A program made the translations under genes and the position numbers. DNA of 36,770 nt from assembly GCA_018066125.1 (NCBI GenBank), contig JAGHSA010000074.1, positions 1 to 36,770 on the forward strand, read 5' to 3'. This DNA is from Candidatus Cryptobacteroides onthequi. Its GTDB lineage: Bacteria > Bacteroidota > Bacteroidia > Bacteroidales > UBA932. Of this stretch, positions 31,661-36,770 are shown in pieces (the first letter of the stretch is position 1; each line of letters opens with the position of its first letter). The notes below the pieces were generated by a model that saw only the letters and a list, made by a program, of their open reading frames with translations, did no database searches and was not told the DNA's origin.

Positions 31661-32461
31661 TCACGCAGTAGGAGTCAGTGACCCTCCATCTTCCCATGGT
31701 CCCATGATGATGGACGCAGAAGCCGAGCTGACGGAGAATTCAAGGGTTATATCTTGCAGATCATCTGCGGTCCAGTCATATCCGAGAGAGTCAAGCAGGG
31801 CCGTCAGGTCATATGAAGCTGCAACTCTGCCGTTATCATAGAGATTCGCCCTCAGATCACCGAATCCCTGTCGGGGAAGGGTAAAAGAAAGGTACCCTGA
31901 CTCATCAGGATATCTGATTGCAAGGAATTCTCCCTGGACAGGTGACAGATCGTCAAGTCTCATTCCTGCAGTGCTGCTGCTGACGCCTATCAGAAGATCG
32001 CGCATCCTGTCCTGGGGCAATCCAGTGACGACAAGAGTCATGACGCAATGCTGACGGTGCGGTACAACTTCATCACGAAGATACTCCCCAGCCATCACCA
32101 GCTCAGCGGCAGACGAGACATAGAGCGGATCACATTCCTTCCCGAATGGGATACTGTAGCAGCGCTGTTTCACGTCATTCTTCGAGTCCGACAGGCCGAA
32201 CCAGGCACAATACGAGAAAGGTCCCTTGGGCACACTGAACTCTGCCGCATTTCCCATATCTCTTGAAAGGTCAACCCTTTTGTCAAACAATGTCCCGCCA
32301 TCATTCCAGCCATCGAGATGTACGCCTCCGGTCAATGAGACACACGCGTCCAATCCTATCTCCAAGCGACCGGGACACGGCATTCTGTCTTCCTTGATGG
32401 AACAGGACATCGTCACAACAGCCATCGCTGCGGCACAGATAATCTTTGATATTGTATTCAT
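31661..32461 (-). CDS. FimB/Mfa2 family fimbrial anchor lipoprotein
   Basis: The start was placed at MNTISKIICAAAMAV, giving a lipoprotein signal with Cys20 (VVTMSC); the open frame begins 26 codons earlier without a signal. About 266 residues. The sequence after the lipid Cys, SIKEDRMPCPGRLEIGLDA, is the typical opening of FimB/Mfa2 proteins. Those anchor type V fimbriae to the outer membrane and limit fibre length in Porphyromonas. It lies 98 bases after the major fimbrilin gene; that gap has a short GGCGG/CCGCC hairpin and no T run, which might reduce downstream expression. Confidence 0.85.
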   Translation of the reverse strand: MNTISKIICAAAMAVVTMSCSIKEDRMPCPGRLEIGLDACVSLTGGVHLDGWNDGGTLFDKRVDLSRDMGNAAEFSVPKGPFSYCAWFGLSDSKNDVKQRCYSIPFGKECDPLYVSSAAELVMAGEYLRDEVVPHRQHCVMTLVVTGLPQDRMRDLLIGVSSSTAGMRLDDLSPVQGEFLAIRYPDESGYLSFTLPRQGFGDLRANLYDNGRVAASYDLTALLDSLGYDWTADDLQDITLEFSVSSASASIIMGPWEDGGSLTPTA

Positions 32462-32559
32462 TGTCGCAATATTGAATATGAGGCCGGGGGCGGAACCGAC
32501 CCGCCATGGCACCAGAAATGTAACTGGCACATTCTCCACTGCCCGGCCTGAGAATCAGA

Positions 32560-33573
32560 CTACAAAGTCTCGTCGTATGAACCGCCGTCAGTCCAGTCTG
32601 CAATGGTGATGCTTCCGGTGGCTCCTGCATCATCCCACTCTCCGTCAGGATCTGAAATACCTTTCTTGGTGACGGTGAGAGAATTGATGGTATAGATATG
32701 ATTCGGTTCAACGGTGGCAAGAGTCACTGGGTAATAGACAGTCTCTCCTCCAATGGTGCATTCCAGGCACACGCGTGTCTTTCTTGGGCTCCAGCTGGCA
32801 TCGTGGGTATCTGTCACCGTGAAATTCGGATACGCATACAGGGTCTTCCCCACAGAAGCCACAGTACCGTCCGCAACTGTCTTGTTAATGCCTCCTGCAT
32901 AGAGATAACGGTCGCAGTCAGACTGTTCAAACTTCCTCTTGTTGTACCAGAGCGACGGCTGGAACGTGGAAAGTCCGTTCTGTACAGCATCATATGATAT
33001 GTCTCCGGCGGCATTTATCACAAGCACACCGACAATTGTGAAATTCTGAGAAGAGAGTGCCGGGGAATCGAAGTTGAGCTTTACATCCTTGAACACGAAC
33101 TTGGCAGCAGCTCTCTTGACAGATATGGTGAAGCTCGATTTTCCTGAGACAGTAACCTCTTGGCATCCTATCATCAGAAAGCCGTCAAGGTCACTCTTCA
33201 AACTGGCTGTATTGGCAAGAAGATCCTTGACAGTACCTGATTTCTGAGCGATATCAGAGCCACCGTTCACGACACCGTAGAACAGTTTTGTTCCTTTATT
33301 CAGGGTAAATGACACAGAGGAGCCTGACCAGTCCTTGTAGGACTCGAGCACGCCTGTAGCCTTGTCATATACAAGAATGGAGGCAGTCCTGTATGCACTT
33401 TCTGTTGCGGTCGGAGTCACATCCGATGCCTTTGTACTCACTGACAGGTCGACACCCATGAGTGAGACTTCCACATTGAATTTCTCATCAGGGATATTCA
33501 CAGCTGAGTTTTCCCTGTTACATGATGCCAGCGCCGATATGACAGCGGCTGCCATTAATAATGTTCTTTTCAT
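32560..33573 (-). CDS. Major fimbrilin (FimA/Mfa1-like), type V pilus subunit
   Basis: A 337-residue lipoprotein precursor with Cys18 (SALASC). Two beta domains are suggested: the first with SILVYDKATGVLESY and KRAAAKFVFKDVKLNF, the second with RYLYAGGINKTVADG. The C-terminus WTDGGSYDETL resembles the donor-strand tail of FimA/Mfa1 fimbrilins. In Porphyromonas the precursor is lipidated, exported and cut after an Arg/Lys to allow polymerisation; a basic residue occurs at VSTKASD here. The order in the operon (major subunit, then Mfa2 anchor, then tip proteins) matches fim/mfa clusters. Confidence 0.85.
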   Translation of the reverse strand: MKRTLLMAAAVISALASCNRENSAVNIPDEKFNVEVSLMGVDLSVSTKASDVTPTATESAYRTASILVYDKATGVLESYKDWSGSSVSFTLNKGTKLFYGVVNGGSDIAQKSGTVKDLLANTASLKSDLDGFLMIGCQEVTVSGKSSFTISVKRAAAKFVFKDVKLNFDSPALSSQNFTIVGVLVINAAGDISYDAVQNGLSTFQPSLWYNKRKFEQSDCDRYLYAGGINKTVADGTVASVGKTLYAYPNFTVTDTHDASWSPRKTRVCLECTIGGETVYYPVTLATVEPNHIYTINSLTVTKKGISDPDGEWDDAGATGSITIADWTDGGSYDETL

Positions 33574-33620
33574 GATAGATTAAGTTTTGATAGTTTATAA
33601 TTGAAGTAAATGATGCTCTT

Positions 33621-35570
33621 CTAGGGCAGATCCTGTCTGTTCAATCCATACTCCCGGATCAATGATGAAACTTCAGGGTCAAGATTGCCTCTGTGAACAT
33701 ATGACGCATCCTGCGCGCAGGCGTCAAGGTAAGACTGGACGGCATCCGAGATTCTTCCCTTTCTGGCATAGACCACGGCAAGCATATAGTTCACCCTTGC
33801 ATTCCGCTCAAGGCTGGAAAGGATAGACAGTGCGCTTTCGTTATAGTCCATACAGCAATACGCCACCGCTGTATTGTAGTCGGCATAAGGTCTGAGAAGG
33901 GTGACTGCCGTCTCATAATCCATGTCTCTGATGGCCTGGACACCCCTCATATATGTCGAATCAAGAACCGTGGTATGGACTGTATCCTTGACCATGCCCT
34001 TTCTGTGCAGATGGAAATCAAAACAGACCGTACGCAGACGGGGATAAAGATTCTGACGGAAATATGGGTACCATGGGTAACTCTGCATCATCTTTTCTCT
34101 CACGTCCGGATCGGATACAGGCTTCAGCTTTCGGTACTCTTCTTTCTGAGCTTCATCAATCTCATCGTCACTTTCGACAATGGCATCAAGCATATTCCAG
34201 TTTTCCGGATTGTTTCGCGACACGAAACGCAGATCAAGACTCTTCTCAGTACTTCTGAACTCTTCATCTAGAGAAATTCTCAGCCCTTCGGCAGAAGAGA
34301 GAGAATCTCTGACTCTTTTCAGATACGCGCCGAAGTATCTGGAAACCGCTTCTGAACGCTTCTGTGAAAGAGCGTCATTGGCGCTGAAACGTCCCTCCGG
34401 TGACGCAGAGGCAGTCACCACGATCGAGTCAAGTTCATATGTCTCATTCTGAAGCAGTGATAGAAGATTGTCCTGAATCCTGGAGATTTCAGCCATGTTA
34501 TCCGACAAGGAAAGGTTGACATCATGGCTGCCCTGGGCGAAGTCTATATAGCATGCCGTGTTGGCCTCGACACTCCTTTCAATAACCTCAGACAGATATC
34601 TTTCGCTCAAGTCAGCAAATGCCGAAATGGACGAAATATAATAAGTCAGCGGCCCTGTCTGCGGAATCGTGTAGATACGGTTGTCCTGTTCATAGATACT
34701 TCCTGCGAGAGAGATGTCTACCCTTCTGAGTTTCGGGCGTGTCATAACTGTCTGAGTGTACTTGTAGATAAAATCCCCGTTGACGGCCTGCATGACGGTA
34801 TCCAGCCTGAGGCCTTCATTTTCAATAGGGACTTTGACAAAGCGTCTGAACTTCTTATCGGTAAGAGAGCGTCTGTAGTCATTATACCTCAATCTCAGAT
34901 GATTGGTATAATGATCTATGGCATCCTTCTCTGAGACACCGAAAAGCGATGAGAATCTTTCATCTGAAACATAAGTGGTATCTGTCTTCAGCGCATATAT
35001 CTGAGGAAGATTTCTCTTCAGAAAAATCTCCAGCTGATAATCATCCATCAGACGGTCCGGATCAGTATCAAGCGATCTAAGGAATCTCTCATACTGCTGA
35101 TAGCCACGCAACTGGGCCCTGCGGTAATCCCGGCCGGTCACAATAACGGGATCCAGGGATACGGAGTCGCCAAGAACTACCATCTCAGGATAGAATCTGA
35201 GCTGCCATTTACTGTCTTGGAGCCTTTCAGGAACGATAATATCAAACTGGAGATCGACTTTGCCATGCCTTTCAGCCACATTTCGGAATCTGGCCACAAC
35301 TCTTGATGCTTCAATGAAGTCTGTAGCGACCATTTCCCCATCTTCATCCTTGACAGCATTCATGATCAATATCTCATTGTCATCGGCATCATGAACCACA
35401 ATCGTATCAGCCTTCGCGATGTCGAATTGGAGTGAATCAGAAACGTCCGAGTCAGGGATAGAAATCTCGGCAGAGATACTGTCCTGCATCAGCCTGTCAA
35501 CCTTCTTCTGCGTTCCACAAGAGATGAAAAGCAGGAGAGAAAACATGAAAGTGGTCAGATTCTTAGCCAT
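33621..35570 (-). CDS. OmpA-like/TPR outer-membrane lipoprotein of the fimbrial operon
   Basis: A 649-residue lipoprotein with Cys18 (LLLFISC). Residues about 50-150 are a beta domain. The middle has long charged helices (DDYRRSLTDKKFRRFVKV is of this kind). Around residues 380-400, DSIVVTASASPEGRFSAND followed by LSQKRSEAVSRYF is an OmpA-like peptidoglycan-binding core. The C-terminal 100 residues are short TPR-like helices (YETAVTLLRPYADYNTAVAY). It could anchor or assemble the fimbriae at the outer membrane. It follows ssb by four bases and precedes the fimbrilin by 47. Family name uncertain. Confidence 0.7.
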   Translation of the reverse strand: MAKNLTTFMFSLLLFISCGTQKKVDRLMQDSISAEISIPDSDVSDSLQFDIAKADTIVVHDADDNEILIMNAVKDEDGEMVATDFIEASRVVARFRNVAERHGKVDLQFDIIVPERLQDSKWQLRFYPEMVVLGDSVSLDPVIVTGRDYRRAQLRGYQQYERFLRSLDTDPDRLMDDYQLEIFLKRNLPQIYALKTDTTYVSDERFSSLFGVSEKDAIDHYTNHLRLRYNDYRRSLTDKKFRRFVKVPIENEGLRLDTVMQAVNGDFIYKYTQTVMTRPKLRRVDISLAGSIYEQDNRIYTIPQTGPLTYYISSISAFADLSERYLSEVIERSVEANTACYIDFAQGSHDVNLSLSDNMAEISRIQDNLLSLLQNETYELDSIVVTASASPEGRFSANDALSQKRSEAVSRYFGAYLKRVRDSLSSAEGLRISLDEEFRSTEKSLDLRFVSRNNPENWNMLDAIVESDDEIDEAQKEEYRKLKPVSDPDVREKMMQSYPWYPYFRQNLYPRLRTVCFDFHLHRKGMVKDTVHTTVLDSTYMRGVQAIRDMDYETAVTLLRPYADYNTAVAYCCMDYNESALSILSSLERNARVNYMLAVVYARKGRISDAVQSYLDACAQDASYVHRGNLDPEVSSLIREYGLNRQDLP

Positions 35571-35574
35571 AACG

Positions 35575-35922
35575 TCAGAATTCGTACTGGAATGGTGAAG
35601 GATCCTCTATGAGATTCATCTGACTGGCAGCCACATCATAATTGATGCGCTCGATGCCATCATTATCAGTATATCTCTGACAACGGATGCGGCCGATGAC
35701 ATGAATCTTTGCTCCCTTTTCAATCTGAGCGAAATCCGGCATGCCCTTGCCATCCCATGCCGTGACATTGTGCCATGTGGTCTCGATGACAGGCTCACCT
35801 GAGCGACCCTTATAGACATAATTGGTCGCAACACTCAAATGAACAACTCGCTTGTCATTCACATTCTGGACGCGGACAAATCCGACATTCCCTCGTAGTT
35901 CTACTCTGTTTAACTGTTCCAT
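35575..35922 (-). CDS. ssb: Single-stranded DNA-binding protein (short)
   Basis: The start was placed at MEQLNRVELRGNVG; the open frame begins 17 codons earlier, inside a hairpin. About 115 residues with one OB-fold: NVGFVRVQNVNDKRVVHLSVATNY, of which the first half is typical, then TTWHNVTAWDG and the GAKIHVIGRIRCQRY strand. The flexible linker is missing and the tail is PSPFQYEF, not the acidic DDDIPF tail that recruits partner proteins in housekeeping SSBs. It is the first gene of the fimbrial operon, four bases before the OmpA-like gene. It is probably an accessory SSB, with the main one elsewhere in the genome. Confidence 0.85.
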   Translation of the reverse strand: MEQLNRVELRGNVGFVRVQNVNDKRVVHLSVATNYVYKGRSGEPVIETTWHNVTAWDGKGMPDFAQIEKGAKIHVIGRIRCQRYTDNDGIERINYDVAASQMNLIEDPSPFQYEF

Positions 35923-35935
35923 AGTGATAGTATTT

Positions 35936-35968
35936 AAAAAACCGCCACTCGAAATGATGAGCGACGGT
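35936..35968 (-). terminator. Terminator-like hairpin in the ssb leader
   Basis: On the minus strand ACCGTCGCTC and GAGTGGCGGT (35941-35968) pair fully in RNA, counting two G-U pairs, around an eight-base loop. A run of T (35936-35940) follows. It ends 13 bases before the ssb ATG. On the plus strand two pairs are lost and there is no T run, so it works on the minus strand only. Confidence 0.65.
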
Positions 35969-35982
35969 TGCAAAGGAAATAT

Positions 35983-36186
35983 ATGGATCAGTCGAATTCA
36001 CATGAGCATAAAATAAGAGTGTCAGATTTAGAAGAGTTTTACTCAATGACGCAATTCTTTAAGCAGCTTCTTAGAAACTTGCAGAAAAAATTGTGTGAAT
36101 ATTATGTATTAAACAACAATCATGGATCAAAAAACTCTTTTAAAAAAAGAAAGAAAAAGCAAATAAGATATAATAAACAGGAATGA
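35983..36186 (+). CDS. Possible small basic protein, unknown
   Basis: A 67-residue frame beginning at ATG with AAAGGA just upstream. The sequence MDQSNSHEHKIRVSDLEEFY continues with a helical part (FFKQLLRNLQKKLCEYYV) and a lysine-rich C-terminus (KKRKKKQIRY). It lies in AT-rich DNA, divergent from ssb, and points the same way as the zinc-ribbon gene. No homologue is recognised; it could be a chance frame. Confidence 0.35.
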   Translation: MDQSNSHEHKIRVSDLEEFYSMTQFFKQLLRNLQKKLCEYYVLNNNHGSKNSFKKRKKKQIRYNKQE

Positions 36187-36225
36187 TATTTATGATTGTT
36201 TGAATGTTGAATAAAGGATGATAAC

Positions 36226-36639
36226 TTGACAGAAAAACAAAAGAAGGACATGAAGGAGTATGATATAAAGAAAACAGAAAAATGCTGTCTGGAGTGCGGA
36301 AATGAGATGGAATACTATAGAAAAGGGAAAATGTTCTGTAATGACCTATGCAGATCGAGATATCATAACAGGACAAAGAACTGGACACGCCATTATCACA
36401 GCAAAGTCATAGGAATACTAGAAAGAAACAGTAGCATCCTGGATGATCTGATACGGCAGGATATTACCAGCGTCGACCTTGGGGATCTGACTTTGTGGGG
36501 ATATAATATAGAGTATGCAACTTCGGTCAGAAAACTCAGAACACACCTTGAGTATAGATGTTTTGAATACAGATTCTATAGAAGTGACAACAGAATCTAC
36601 TGTATTGAAAAGTTAGGCCCTGTCAAAAAAAAGAGATAA
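36226..36639 (+). CDS. Small zinc-ribbon protein, unknown function
   Basis: About 137 residues starting at TTG (36226-36228), with AAAGG a suitable distance upstream; an ATG at 36250 is an alternative. The N-terminal part holds a four-cysteine zinc site, CLECGNEM...KMFCNDLCRSRYHN, similar to the FCSDxCRxRYHN ribbons found in many small bacterial proteins. The C-terminal 80 residues are basic and helical-plus-beta (SVDLGDLTLWGYNIEYATS). It lies in AT-rich DNA between the fimbrial operon and an rRNA operon. It may bind nucleic acid, by its zinc site and charge; no more can be said. Confidence 0.75.
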   Translation: MTEKQKKDMKEYDIKKTEKCCLECGNEMEYYRKGKMFCNDLCRSRYHNRTKNWTRHYHSKVIGILERNSSILDDLIRQDITSVDLGDLTLWGYNIEYATSVRKLRTHLEYRCFEYRFYRSDNRIYCIEKLGPVKKKR

Positions 36640-36649
36640 ACAGAGACAC

Positions 36650-36682
36650 AAAAAAAAGAGCCCGAGACAAAGTCTCGAGCTC
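36650..36682 (-). terminator. rRNA operon terminator
   Basis: On the minus strand GAGC-t-CGAGAC and GTCTCG-g-GCTC (36658-36682) form a ten-pair stem with one mismatch and a three-base loop, followed by eight T. It lies directly after 5S rRNA. Confidence 0.9.
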
Positions 36683-36687
36683 TCAAA

Positions 36688-36770
<83 letters not shown>

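Noticed and set aside
32462-32559. Terminator between the major fimbrilin and the Mfa2-type gene
   Set aside because: The GGCGG/CCGCC stem has no T run, so it is at most a weak pause site.
35968-35982. TTG at 35968 as start of the small basic protein
   Set aside because: It lies at the hairpin of the ssb leader; the ATG at 35983 has a better-placed AAAGGA.

Overview
The window is bacterial and belongs to the Bacteroidota, most likely order Bacteroidales. The evidence is a SusC/SusD pair, many lipoproteins, type V (FimA/Mfa-like) fimbrial genes, BtuB with a BtuG-like surface lipoprotein behind a cobalamin riboswitch, and repeated promoter -7 boxes of the TAnnTTTG type. Most genes are GC-balanced. 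Two stretches are clearly AT-rich: about 22.2-24.5 kb and about 35.9-36.7 kb. The genus cannot be fixed from the sequence.

Layout, left to right. (1) 2-5300: the 3' end of a YicC-type endoribonuclease gene converges on a minus-strand operon holA, ABC ATPase, ABC permease, then a 5'-nucleotidase split into two adjacent genes. (2) 5357-5444: tRNA-Ser(GGA); the gene facing it reads into the tRNA antisense. (3) 5408-20475: a polysaccharide utilisation locus. GH92 plus an exported pyruvyl-transferase-like lipoprotein are on the minus strand, SusC-SusD diverge on the plus strand and end at a strong terminator, and GH2, GH3 and a thioredoxin-fold lipoprotein form a tight minus-strand operon. (4) 20572-21735: a purple-acid-phosphatase-like phosphoesterase. 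(5) 21736-24703: a small island of degraded Rhs/YD-repeat toxin ends, each followed by intact AT-rich immunity-like genes and near-identical terminators. (6) 24704-28802: a corrinoid uptake operon: riboswitch, btuB, btuG-like, terminator. (7) 28844-29212: a DUF486 membrane protein. (8) 29237-35922: a minus-strand operon that starts with a small single-stranded DNA-binding protein and continues with an OmpA-like/TPR lipoprotein, a major fimbrilin, an Mfa2/FimB-type subunit, a DUF4906-type tip or accessory protein and a last lipoprotein. (9) 35.9-36.7 kb: an AT-rich gap with a zinc-ribbon gene, ending at the terminator and 3' end of an rRNA operon (5S, minus strand).

How the parts work together: the PUL would bind a glycan at the surface (SusD), import it (SusC) and trim it with exo-acting hydrolases (GH92, GH2, GH3). 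The btu operon imports corrinoids under riboswitch control. The fimbrial operon builds lipoprotein-derived surface fibres.

The most unusual part is the 22.0-24.7 kb island. It holds two tandem modules, each built as a conserved Rhs tip (119 bp, 113 of 119 identical), a non-homologous toxin tail, immunity gene(s), a conserved terminator and a conserved downstream block, with no intact rhs gene in the window. It looks like a store of immunity cassettes left by toxin-cassette exchange. The ssb-led fimbrial operon, with a terminator-like hairpin just before the ssb start codon, is the second point worth attention.
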